Origin: Actinocrinis puniceicyclus
Lineage (GTDB): Bacteria; Actinomycetota; Actinomycetes; Streptomycetales; Catenulisporaceae
Length of the DNA: 39,362 nucleotides
NCBI RefSeq assembly: GCF_018283645.1
Contig: NZ_JAGSXH010000055.1
Coordinates: 1 to 39,362, forward strand
Direction: 5' to 3'
Part shown: positions 1 to 8,025 of the stretch, piece by piece
Layout: the number at the start of each line of letters is the position of its first letter
How positions within the stretch are numbered: the first letter of the stretch is position 1
The notes under the pieces: generated by a model
Database searches by the model: none
What the model was told of the DNA's origin: nothing
The model's input: the letters and a program-made list of their open reading frames with translations, nothing else
Program-made: the position numbers and the translations under genes

Positions 1-45
1 GACAGGGACCTTGTGTCCGTGTCGCCGCGCCACCGCCGTCGTCGG

Positions 46-212
46 CTAGTGTGCCGCGCCGGAAATCCGTCGCATGAAAATCGGTCATCCGCGCCCGGCT
101 GGCAAGGCGCCGGAACACCCTCATACCGGGTCGTCTGTGGGTGTTTCGGCAACGCAGCCAGGCGGGATGCGGGGGCCGATTTTCACGGCGGATTTCCGGC
201 GCGGCACACTAG
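46..212. mobile_element. MITE-like element, copy 1
   Basis: This is a 167-bp element with no coding capacity, bounded on both sides by CTAG. The outer 24 bp at each end (46-69 and 189-212) are perfect inverted copies. With a small gap the pairing extends inward to about 39 bp, so the whole element could fold into one long hairpin. A second copy of nearly the same length is at 6970-7135. The CTAG ends fit insertion at a TA inside CTAG, as is typical of IS630/Tc1-type transposases; that assignment is inference. It begins 44 bp past the stop of the WXG100 gene, so it may also act as that gene's terminator. Confidence 0.75.
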
Positions 213-255
213 TGCCGTGTCTTCAGTTCTGGCGTCGTTCCACCGCGGCGCAAGC

Positions 256-588
256 TCACAGCCCGCCGACCGGCAGGCCGCTGAGCTGCGGCAGGCCGCC
301 GAGCGGGAGCCCGGAACCGGCCTGGGTGATGTTGTTGAGGATGCCCATCACCTGCTGCTGGAGCTGGCCCAGCGAACCCTGCACCGTGCTGAGCTGGGAC
401 TGCACCTCCGGCCACACCGTGCCGGCGAAGGTGGAGGCCGCCGGGCCGGCCCACACGTTCGGGTCGGTCAGCGCGGTGCCGTGCGCCACGATCTGGTTGA
501 TGAGGTCGTTGAACGACCCGAGGGCGCCGTTGAGCTGCCCGATGCGCACGTGTGCCTCGGCGGTGACCTTGACGGTTCCGTCGGTCAT
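256..588 (-). CDS. WXG100-family type VII secretion protein
   Basis: This is a 110-aa, mostly helical protein with a W-A-G turn near residue 46, the WXG motif expected between the two helices of ESAT-6/WXG100 proteins. Family members are small secreted proteins that form four-helix dimers and are recognised by FtsK-type EccC ATPases. The ATG at 588 is chosen because a GGAG ribosome site lies just upstream and the conserved helical region begins there. An in-frame start near 687 would add 33 basic, disordered residues. The C-terminal 15 or so residues are a Gly/Leu/Pro-rich tail. It follows the EccC-like ATPase by 116 bp on the same strand, so it is probably its substrate or partner. Confidence 0.8.
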   Translation of the reverse strand: MTDGTVKVTAEAHVRIGQLNGALGSFNDLINQIVAHGTALTDPNVWAGPAASTFAGTVWPEVQSQLSTVQGSLGQLQQQVMGILNNITQAGSGLPLGGLPQLSGLPVGGL

Positions 589-704
589 GGTGGTGCTCCG
601 TATCCTCGTCGGTTCCGCGGGCCTGCCGTGTGCCGCCCGCCGCGTCCTGGGGTTGCCGGGAGGCGAATCGCGCTCGATCGTCCTCACCGGCCGTAAGCAG
701 AACG

Positions 705-3700
705 CTAGGCCGGGCCGCCTCTTCGGTCGTCTAACGATCGGTTGATTTCGTCACTACCGCGATCGTTGTAGGCCGACCCGCCGCGTCGGCCTCCCGCGAC
801 AGTCTTCCCCGCGCCGCCGGGCGCCGTGACCAGCGCCAGTTGCACACCGTCGAGCGCGCCGTCGGACACCAGATAGCCCCGGCCAGGCACGGGCGCCATC
901 CGGTGCTGGCGCGGGAGCGCGACCCCGAGCAGGTCGCCGTCGAGTTCGTGGTCCGGGACGAGCAGCACCCCGCACCGGCCGTCACGCACCCGCTGCGTCC
1001 ACATGCCGTACTGGCGGCGCACCCCGTCGTTGCGGCCTGCCGCGATCACGTGCCTGCCCGCGCCGGCTTTCGCGATCCAGCGGTCGATCACCCCGAGGGT
1101 GTCCGGGACCGTCTCCGCGTCGTCAACCAGAAGCAGAGTCCTGCCGGTGAAGGGATCGAGGGTGCGTTCGAGCTCGGCGTAATCGCAGCACACGACGACC
1201 GGGGCGGTCAGGTCGCGCAGCGGGGAGCGCCGGGGGGCGAACGCGACCACGGTCGGCGGGTCGACTGCACCGAGCACCGTCGCGGCGATGGCGAGCAGGG
1301 CGCTGCTGCGCCCTGAGCGCGGCGGGCCGGCGATCAGCGCGTGTTCGTGCTCGTACAACCTCAGCGCGGCCGGCGCCAGATTGCTGTCCGTGAAGCCGAC
1401 CGGGATGCACCACGGTTCCGGGCCGGTCGTCGCCACCGCGCCCGAGCCGCGCAGCTGATCGGCCGTGATCAGCTCCGGCAGCAGCACGACGGGGTACGCG
1501 GTGCGCTGCGCACCCGGCCGCAGTTGCGCGATCTCGGCGACCGCCGACGTCAACTCCGGGCCCGGATGGCCGACCTGCACGACCTGACGCGTCGCGACGA
1601 CCAGGGCGCGGCCCGGCACGTAACCGGGCACCGCGTTGCGCGGAATGTCGAAGCTGCTGTATTCGCTCGCGTCGGCCAAGCGCAGCAGCAGCTTCTGCCG
1701 GCTCAACGCCACCCAGGCGCTGGGAATCGCGCCGGCCCGGTCCCCGGTGGCGATGATGTGCAGTCCGACCGCCGGGCCGTCCGCGAAGATCCGCTCGAGC
1801 TCGTCGAGGACGCCCAGTCCGGCGAAATCCTTTTCGAGTTCTGATCTCAGGGAACCGACATTGTCGATCAGCACCAGCCATCGGGCGGGCGCGGCCGCGG
1901 TCACGCCCTGTGCCCCCGGCCGCGGTGCCCCCGGATCCCCCGCCATCGCCGAACCCTGCGTCGCCGGACCCTGCGTCGCCGGACCCTGCACCGCCGGACC
2001 CCCCGCCATCGCGCCGCGCACGACGCCGCCCGCCTTGCGCAGGTCCAGTTCCCGCCGCAGCAACCGGATCAGCCGGATCTGCCGGGCGCGCTCCGCCGCC
2101 CCGACGTAGGCCCCGGTGTGCGCCAGCCCCTGCAACGGCGCGAGGTCGCCGGAGCCCATGTCGAGCACGTACAAATGCAGGCGGTCCGGCGGTAGCGCCG
2201 CCGCCTCGGCCAGGGCGAGCGCGGCCAGCGTGGTCGACGCGCCCGCGCCGACCGCCCCGTAAATCAGCATGTTGCCGGCGGCGGGGTCCCAGCCGACCGG
2301 ATACTGCGCCTGGCGGTCCGGGTCGTCGGCCAGCGCGAACGCCGGCAGGCCGGTCGCCTCGGTCTGCAGTGCGCGCGCCGCGGGGCCGAGGCGCGGATCA
2401 CTGAGCGCGCGCAGCGGCACCGCGGAGGGCAGCGGGTCGGGCCAGGGTCTGCGCGGCGGGACGATCCCGGCCGCGGCGCCCGCCTTCCTGGCGGCCTCGA
2501 CCAGGCGGGTCAGGTCGCTGGGCAGGTCCTCGGTCGCCGCCGACCCGGCCGCCACCGGCGCACCGGCCGCGCGAGCCGGCGGCCCGGAGCCGCTGGCCGG
2601 CGGGGCGAGCCCCGCGCGCTCCCCGGAGGTCAACCTGAAGGGCAGCAGGCTCACTGCGCCCGCGGCGGCCGCCGACGGGGTCACGCCGGTCGACAGCGCG
2701 GTCTGCACGGGAAGCACCTCGCTGGCGCTCACCCGGTAGAACCCGCGGCCCCACTGCCTGCTGCCGATCGAGGCGGCGGCCGGTGAGTCGATCACGTCCT
2801 GCGAGTCCGCGGCGCTCTCCAGGCGCAGCGCCAGCCGTAGCTTGACGTTGTTCTTGATCGCGTCGCTCACCGAGCCGGAAGGGCGCTGGGTCGCCATGAT
2901 CAGGTGCATGCCGAGGCTGCGCCCGCGCTGTGCGACGCTGACGAGGGCATCGACGAACTGCGGCAGAGCCCTGACGAGTGTGGCGAACTCGTCGATCACC
3001 ACCACCAGCCGCGGCATCGGCTCAAGATCGGGGCGCCTGGTGTCGCGCAGCCGCTGATAGTCGCGGACATGGCTCGTCCCGGCGCGGCGCAGCGCGTGCT
3101 CCCGGTAGCGCAGCTCGGCCTCCAGGCAACGCAGGGCGCGCTCGCCGAGTTGTTCGTCGAGGTCTGTCACCAGTCCGACGACGTGCGGCAGCCGCGCGCA
3201 CTCGTCCAGCGCTCCGCCGCCCTTGTAGTCCACCAGCGCGAAGGTGAGGTGCTCCGGGTCGGCGCCCACCGCCATGCTCGCTATCAGGGTCCGCAGAAGT
3301 TCGCTCTTGCCGGACCCGGTGGTGCCCGCGATCAGCGCGTGCGGGCCGTCGTCGTCGAGATCGACCTGGAACACGTCGCGCTCGGTGACGCCGAGCACCG
3401 CCCGCACGCGCAGCGTCCGCGCCGCGGACCGCCAGCGTCCCGCCACCGCGGCGTCCAGGGGCCCGGACAGCTCCAGCAGCGGCAGCAGGCCGACCCGGTC
3501 CGGCAGCCCGGCCCCCTCGGCCCGCGTCTCCGGGTCCTCGAACCTGGCCAGGGCGCGGGCAAGGGCGCGGGCGCGGCGCCGGGCCAGGCCCGCGACCAGG
3601 ATGTCGTCGACGCGTTCGCCGGTGGCGACCCGCCGCAGCCGTCCCGAGCCGTCGGCGGTCACCGACAGCACCTCGGTGCACAGCGCCGGCAGGCGCCCGG

Positions 3701-5393
3701 CCAGCACGATCCCGGCGACCTGCCCGGCCCGGCCGCCGAGCAGGTCCCGCAGCGCGCACGGGCGGCCCTCAAGCAGGGTCGCGCCGTCGACGACGGCGAG
3801 CAGCACCGGCGTCCCGGCAGTGTTCTGATCCGCCTCCCGGCCGGTGCCTGCCGCGCCGAACTCGGACAGCAGGCTGCGCGCCAGTGCCTCACAACGTTCC
3901 GCCCCCACGGCGACCAACCGCGAGGACCCGGACCTCGAGTCGGCACCGTGCGGCAGCCACTTGGTCCAGTCCCAGTCCGCGACCCGGTCCTCGTCCACGA
4001 ACACCGCGACCGCCACGTCCGCCGGACCGCTGGCGGTGACCGCCTGGCACAGCAGCGAGCGCGCGGCGGCCAGCGCCGCGGCGCGGTCCCCCTCCAGTCC
4101 GAGCACACCACCGCCGCGCAGGTCGACGGCCACCGGGACCTGTGGCAACTCCTGCGCGGCGGCCAGCGCGGCGGCGAGGGTGTCGTCGATCTCGTGTTCA
4201 CCGCGGCGGCCGCGCTCCACCGGAGGCGTCCAGCGCTGGTCGGCCAGGCCGGCCGAGACGTGCAGGAAGTCCGCGGCCCCGCGCCGCCGTTCCCACAACC
4301 GCAGCCCGGGAGCCGATGCCCGGTGGCACAGTTCCGCCGGATCGGGGAACTGCGCGTGCAGCCGGGCGATCTGCTGTGCGCGCCGCGCCGCGAGCTGCTC
4401 GCGCGCGCCGGCCAGGCGTGCCGCGTACTCGCGCTTTCCGCGGCGCAGGCTCAACCTGCCCTTCGCGCGGTCCTCGATCATGGTTCCGAGCATGATCAGG
4501 GGGCTGAAAAGCGCGATCAGCGCGTAGGCGGGGTCCTTGAGCACCAGGACCATGGCCCCCGCGAGCACGAGCGGGGTTATCAGAGCCGATATCCGCAGCG
4601 GCTGCCCTTCGGTGCGGCGCGGCGGCTCGGGCAGCCGGATCGGTGGCGAAGCGGCCGGGCCGGCGACCCGCGGAGGCCGGTTGAACGGCAGCGTCCCTGC
4701 CGGCCCGGCCTCCCGTGCCGGATCGATGTGCTGTACCGGTTCGAGCGCGTCTGCGGGCAGCACTCGGAACGGTACCCGTCCGGCCGCGCACACCACGTCG
4801 TGCGGACCGATCCGGGCGGGGGCGGTCAGCCGTGTGCCGTTCACGTCCGTACCGTTGCTCGACCCCAGATCCGTGACCGTCACCCCGCCGCGCTCGTCCA
4901 CGTCTATCTCGCAGTGCAGGCGGGAGACGTCCCGGCAGGCCACGCGGATGTCCGCTTCTTCGCCGCGGCCGAGCCGGAAGCGCCCGGGCGCGAGAGCCGC
5001 GGACAATCCGGCGTCCAGGCCGCCGATGATCCGCAGGACCGCGCCCGGATCGATCACCGCGGTCCTCGACGACACAGTCCTCGTCGACTCAGCGTTCGCC
5101 GATGCCGTGTCCGCCGACTCAGTGTTCACCGATGCCGCGCGCTCCACGTCCCCCCAGGACCCGGGGCCCGGGCCGCTCCCCCGGCCGGCGCGCGACACCA
5201 GCTCGACCTGCGCCCCCATCACGAGGCCCGAGCCGGTCAACGGGGTCCCGGGCAGCGTCTCCCGGCCGTCGACGAAAAGCCGGCCGCCGGGGGCGCCGAG
5301 CGCCGCCGCGAGATCACCGACCACCGCGTCCGGGCGGCCGAGCCGCACCTCCAGTTCCCGCTCGACACCGGCGTCCCGATGGACGAACCTCAT
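705..5393 (-). CDS. FHA-domain FtsK/SpoIIIE ATPase, EccC/EssC-like
   Basis: This 1562-aa membrane-anchored ATPase is of the kind that powers type VII secretion of WXG100 proteins. Domains in order: a possible ubiquitin-like fold at 1-65; a Ser/Thr-rich linker at about 85-115; an FHA phosphothreonine-binding domain at about 120-210 (LGRGEEADIR, SRLH, GSSNGT); two membrane segments at about 266-305; then three FtsK-like ATPase modules. Module 1 has an intact Walker A (GTTGSGKS, about 690) and a DEF Walker B (about 801). Module 2 (GAVGAGAST, about 1046) has lost the Walker A lysine. Module 3 (GPPRSGRSS, about 1355) has Arg in its place. A GPATQ-type repeat sits at about 1132-1150. An N-terminal FHA is typical of the firmicute EssC type rather than mycobacterial EccC. 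The usual EccB, EccD, EccE and mycosin genes are not in the window. Confidence 0.85.
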   Translation of the reverse strand: MRFVHRDAGVERELEVRLGRPDAVVGDLAAALGAPGGRLFVDGRETLPGTPLTGSGLVMGAQVELVSRAGRGSGPGPGSWGDVERAASVNTESADTASANAESTRTVSSRTAVIDPGAVLRIIGGLDAGLSAALAPGRFRLGRGEEADIRVACRDVSRLHCEIDVDERGGVTVTDLGSSNGTDVNGTRLTAPARIGPHDVVCAAGRVPFRVLPADALEPVQHIDPAREAGPAGTLPFNRPPRVAGPAASPPIRLPEPPRRTEGQPLRISALITPLVLAGAMVLVLKDPAYALIALFSPLIMLGTMIEDRAKGRLSLRRGKREYAARLAGAREQLAARRAQQIARLHAQFPDPAELCHRASAPGLRLWERRRGAADFLHVSAGLADQRWTPPVERGRRGEHEIDDTLAAALAAAQELPQVPVAVDLRGGGVLGLEGDRAAALAAARSLLCQAVTASGPADVAVAVFVDEDRVADWDWTKWLPHGADSRSGSSRLVAVGAERCEALARSLLSEFGAAGTGREADQNTAGTPVLLAVVDGATLLEGRPCALRDLLGGRAGQVAGIVLAGRLPALCTEVLSVTADGSGRLRRVATGERVDDILVAGLARRRARALARALARFEDPETRAEGAGLPDRVGLLPLLELSGPLDAAVAGRWRSAARTLRVRAVLGVTERDVFQVDLDDDGPHALIAGTTGSGKSELLRTLIASMAVGADPEHLTFALVDYKGGGALDECARLPHVVGLVTDLDEQLGERALRCLEAELRYREHALRRAGTSHVRDYQRLRDTRRPDLEPMPRLVVVIDEFATLVRALPQFVDALVSVAQRGRSLGMHLIMATQRPSGSVSDAIKNNVKLRLALRLESAADSQDVIDSPAAASIGSRQWGRGFYRVSASEVLPVQTALSTGVTPSAAAAGAVSLLPFRLTSGERAGLAPPASGSGPPARAAGAPVAAGSAATEDLPSDLTRLVEAARKAGAAAGIVPPRRPWPDPLPSAVPLRALSDPRLGPAARALQTEATGLPAFALADDPDRQAQYPVGWDPAAGNMLIYGAVGAGASTTLAALALAEAAALPPDRLHLYVLDMGSGDLAPLQGLAHTGAYVGAAERARQIRLIRLLRRELDLRKAGGVVRGAMAGGPAVQGPATQGPATQGSAMAGDPGAPRPGAQGVTAAAPARWLVLIDNVGSLRSELEKDFAGLGVLDELERIFADGPAVGLHIIATGDRAGAIPSAWVALSRQKLLLRLADASEYSSFDIPRNAVPGYVPGRALVVATRQVVQVGHPGPELTSAVAEIAQLRPGAQRTAYPVVLLPELITADQLRGSGAVATTGPEPWCIPVGFTDSNLAPAALRLYEHEHALIAGPPRSGRSSALLAIAATVLGAVDPPTVVAFAPRRSPLRDLTAPVVVCCDYAELERTLDPFTGRTLLLVDDAETVPDTLGVIDRWIAKAGAGRHVIAAGRNDGVRRQYGMWTQRVRDGRCGVLLVPDHELDGDLLGVALPRQHRMAPVPGRGYLVSDGALDGVQLALVTAPGGAGKTVAGGRRGGSAYNDRGSDEINRSLDDRRGGPA
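1951..1995. repeat. 15-bp tandem repeat inside the ATPase gene
   Basis: There are three near-identical 15-bp units (1951-1965, 1966-1980, 1981-1995) with consensus GGACCCTGCGTCGCC. On the minus strand they encode a Gly-Pro-Ala-Thr-Gln-type linker in the second ATPase module. The length is a multiple of three, so expansion or contraction would keep the frame. Confidence 0.8.
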
Positions 5394-5602
5394 CGCCAGC
5401 CACCCACGCTCTGTTGTGCACGTTCGTTGTCTTGCACGTCACCGCCCGCGCGCGCCGCCCGGCGTGCGCGGGTCAAGCGTTTCAGCCGGACTCGGTGCGC
5501 CGCGTTCCCCGCAGGTTCACAGTCCGAGCGGGCCGTACAACGCACGCGGTAGGCCCGGATACCGCAAAGGTTTACCCACGGGCGCGATGAAGCCCTCTGT
5601 GA

Positions 5603-5632
5603 TTGAAGACGGGCGGTGCGCGCGATCATTAG
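5603..5632 (+). promoter_or_regulatory. Possible promoter of the histidine kinase
   Basis: TTGAAG at 5603-5608 and CATTAG at 5627-5632 are separated by 18 bp and end 9 bp before the kinase ATG. They lie in the 248-bp gap shared with the divergent ATPase gene. The match to the housekeeping consensus is only moderate. Confidence 0.25.
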
Positions 5633-5641
5633 GTTGGGCCG

Positions 5642-6973
5642 ATGCTCCGCTCATACGGCGCGGCGAAAGCCGTCGCCTCGAAAGCAGTGACCGCGATACC
5701 CGGGGACGTCCTCGATCTCGCCATCGCCGTGGCCGTCACGTTTGTCGCCCTGACGAGCGCGGCGATCTCGTATCCTCCCTCCGGCCCGCGGCGTTTCGAC
5801 GTGCTCGCGGTGGCTGTCACCACAGCGATCGGCGCGGCTCTGGTGCTGCGGCGCCGGTTCCCGCTGAGCGTGATGGCCGTGTGCGCCGCGCTCGTGGCGG
5901 CCTACGAGGCGCGCGGGTACTGGCTGAGCCTGAATCAGACTGCGCTGCAACTCGCGTTCTTCACGGTGGCCTCCCGCGGTGCCCGGCGCTGGGCCGTGGC
6001 GGCCGCCGCGACGACTTTTCCGCTTCTGATGTACAGCAACGCCCACGAGTGGACCGGCCCGCTGTTCGACATCTGTCTCGGGACCGCGGCGCGCGTGCTG
6101 ATCATCGGTATCGTCGCGGACGGAGCCAGGAGGCTGAGGGAGAGTTCGAACGGGAAAGGGCAGGCGCTGACGGCCGAACACAACGGGCAACTGCAACGCC
6201 TGCAACGCGACCGGGAACAGCGTGCGGTTCTGCTCGAACGCATTCGCATCGCCCGCGAGCTGCACGATGTCACGGCGCACCATCTCTCGGTCATCGCCGT
6301 CCAGGCCGGCCTGGCGCGGTACGTGCTCGGCACGGACATGGAGACCGCGGATCACGCGCTGCGCACCATCAGCGAGGTCGGAAGCGAAGGGCTCGCCGAA
6401 CTTCGCCGGCTGATCAGCCTGCTGCGTCCCGACGAGGACGAGGCGGCCGGGGCCGGCGCGGACGACCGGCCCGCGCCGGGGATCGCGCAACTGCCGGTCC
6501 TGATCGAGCGAGTCGGACTGTCCGGTACGCCGTCGCGCTACACGGTCGCGGGCCGACAGCGCCCGCTGCCCGCGGGCATCGAGTTGTGCGTCTACCGGGT
6601 GGTCCAGGAATCGCTTACCAATGTTCTGAAACACGCGCCGGGCTCGTCCGTGGACGTCAGGCTTGAATACGAGCCGGAACGCATCCGGGTCGCGATAGTC
6701 GACTCCGGGCCGCACAGCGTTGCGCTCCAGCGATCCCGTACGCCGCGCTCGGTGGTAGCGCAGTCCACGGACCACAGCGGTGCCGGTGTCGGCCTGACCG
6801 GCATGCGGGAGCGCGCGGCGCTCTACGGGGGCGAACTGTCCGCCGGACGCAATCCGGACGGCGGATTCGAGGTCACCCTCACGCTGCCGCTCGACTCGGC
6901 GGCCGCGCACGAGATCGATGCGCACCCCCCGCAGGAGACGCCTGTCGGCGTGGAACGGATCTCACACCGCTAG
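5642..6973 (+). CDS. NarL/DesK-type sensor histidine kinase (orphan)
   Basis: This is a 443-aa two-component sensor kinase. The N-terminal third has about five hydrophobic segments (about 22-44, 52-70, 74-90, 100-130, 140-160), so it is a membrane-embedded sensor. A coiled region at about 175-205 leads to a HisKA_3 dimerisation domain with the phospho-acceptor in ELHDVTAHHLSVI (His208). A HATPase domain follows, with N-box ESLTNVLKHA (about 322) and G-box GAGVGLTGM (about 380). The family normally phosphorylates a LuxR-type response regulator encoded next door, but none is present on either side. The TAG stop at 6971-6973 is made of bases belonging to the inverted-repeat element at 6970-7135, so the last codons may have been altered by the insertion. 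The catalytic domains look complete. Confidence 0.85.
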   Translation: MLRSYGAAKAVASKAVTAIPGDVLDLAIAVAVTFVALTSAAISYPPSGPRRFDVLAVAVTTAIGAALVLRRRFPLSVMAVCAALVAAYEARGYWLSLNQTALQLAFFTVASRGARRWAVAAAATTFPLLMYSNAHEWTGPLFDICLGTAARVLIIGIVADGARRLRESSNGKGQALTAEHNGQLQRLQRDREQRAVLLERIRIARELHDVTAHHLSVIAVQAGLARYVLGTDMETADHALRTISEVGSEGLAELRRLISLLRPDEDEAAGAGADDRPAPGIAQLPVLIERVGLSGTPSRYTVAGRQRPLPAGIELCVYRVVQESLTNVLKHAPGSSVDVRLEYEPERIRVAIVDSGPHSVALQRSRTPRSVVAQSTDHSGAGVGLTGMRERAALYGGELSAGRNPDGGFEVTLTLPLDSAAAHEIDAHPPQETPVGVERISHR

Positions 6974-7135
6974 TGTCCCGCGCCGGAAATCCGTCGCATG
7001 AAAATCGGTCATCCGCGCCCGGCTGGCAAGGCGCCGAATCTCCCTCATATCGGATATCTGTGGGTGATTCGGTAACGTAGCCAGGCGGGATGCGGGGGCC
7101 GATCTTCACGGCGGATTTCGGGCGCGGGACACTAG
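6970..7135. mobile_element. MITE-like element, copy 2
   Basis: This is a 166-bp relative of the element at 46-212, with the same CTAG borders and long terminal inverted repeats. The outer 24 bp differ between ends at one position. Most differences between copies fall in the central 40 bp, and the hairpin-forming arms are conserved. It supplies the stop codon of the histidine kinase and lies at that gene's 3' end, just as copy 1 lies at the 3' end of the WXG100 gene. Confidence 0.75.
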
Positions 7136-7150
7136 TGTCCCGCGCCGGAA
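7132..7150. repeat. Extra terminal-repeat fragment next to copy 2
   Basis: Starting from the right CTAG border of copy 2, these 19 bp read as a fresh left end of the same element (CTAGTGTCCCGCGCCGGAA) and then diverge. The result is a palindrome centred on the border. It looks like the remnant of a second, adjacent or nested insertion. Confidence 0.6.
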
Positions 7151-7163
7151 CACGGCGACTTCG

Positions 7164-7868
7164 TCACGCGGCGCGGCGCGCCAGCAGCACCTCGTGCAGA
7201 GCCGCGAGGTCACGCAGGTCGGGCAGCACCACGTGGGCGCCGGCCGCGGCGAGAGCGTCGGCATCGCTCGCTCCCGTCGCCACGCCGACTGCGACGGCGC
7301 CTGCTTCCAGTGCTCCGCGGACGTCGTGCGGCGTATCCCCGATGACCACCGCGTGTTCCGCCTTGAACGCGTGCCCGTACTTGGCTCCCGACCGCTCGAC
7401 GGCCAGCCGTACCAGCACCGCCCGATCGCTGCCGTCATCGCCGTAGCCACCGACCTCGAAGTCCACGAGAGCCTCCAGGCCGAACGCTTCGAGCTTGGCT
7501 GCGGCGATGCTGGGCAGGTTGCCGGTCACCAAGGACTGCACCGCGCCGCCGGCCCGGAAAGCGGCCATGGCGGTCCGGGCGCCGGGCAGGACGCGGCCAC
7601 GCTCCCGGAAGCGGGCTTCGAGCGATCGCGCCGCATCGACGAGCGCCGCGTAGAAGACCTCGAACGCCACGGCGGATTCGACACTGTTGAGCGCGAGCGT
7701 TTCACGGATGATGGCCTGTTCCGTCCGGCCCGCCATGTCGGCCATGTGCACCAGCGGCTGGCCGGTGACCCGTTCGAACGCCAACGCGTAGAGCTCACGG
7801 CCCACACCCGTGATGGCCACCAGCGTGTGGTCGATGTCCCAGAGTACGAGAAGCGGCGCTTCAGGCAT
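7164..7868 (-). CDS. HAD-superfamily phosphatase (phosphoglycolate phosphatase-like)
   Basis: This 234-aa hydrolase has all HAD motifs. Motif I is DIDHT near the N-terminus, with the nucleophile and acid aspartates. Motif II is the Thr in LVTGNL. A Lys before AVVIGDTPHD supplies motif III, and GDTPHD is motif IV. The helical cap between motifs I and II is of the C1 type, as in phosphoglycolate phosphatases and beta-phosphoglucomutases. The ATG at 7868 places motif I at residue 11, as usual; an upstream extension in frame would add over 100 unrelated residues. The gene runs towards the inverted-repeat element and is divergent from enolase (157 bp apart). The substrate cannot be read from sequence. 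Confidence 0.8.
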   Translation of the reverse strand: MPEAPLLVLWDIDHTLVAITGVGRELYALAFERVTGQPLVHMADMAGRTEQAIIRETLALNSVESAVAFEVFYAALVDAARSLEARFRERGRVLPGARTAMAAFRAGGAVQSLVTGNLPSIAAAKLEAFGLEALVDFEVGGYGDDGSDRAVLVRLAVERSGAKYGHAFKAEHAVVIGDTPHDVRGALEAGAVAVGVATGASDADALAAAGAHVVLPDLRDLAALHEVLLARRAA

Positions 7869-8025
7869 GCGACGATCTTCGCACGCGCGAGGGATCACGC
7901 GAAACGCCGAGTCTCGTAGGTGCCGCTCGCGCCACAGCGCCGGGCCGTTCGGCAGGTTCGAGTCCGGCCGTCGGGTGCCATGGTGGACTGCGGACATAAG
8001 GCCATCAGCGAGGAAGGCAGTCGCA

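Noticed and set aside
5433-5445. TTGCACGTC sequence in the ATPase/kinase intergenic gap as another operator
   Set aside because: The right half-site TGCAA is missing at the required spacing.
2904-5552. Long open frame (882 codons) on the plus strand opposite the FtsK-type ATPase
   Set aside because: It mirrors the GC-rich coding strand of the ATPase gene; the protein is Arg/Gln/Pro/Gly-rich with no domain.
7951-7979. tRNA-like T-loop (GGTTCGAGTCC) between the HAD and enolase genes
   Set aside because: The T-stem has a mismatch, and no matching 5' acceptor strand or anticodon arm can be found within 80 bases upstream.
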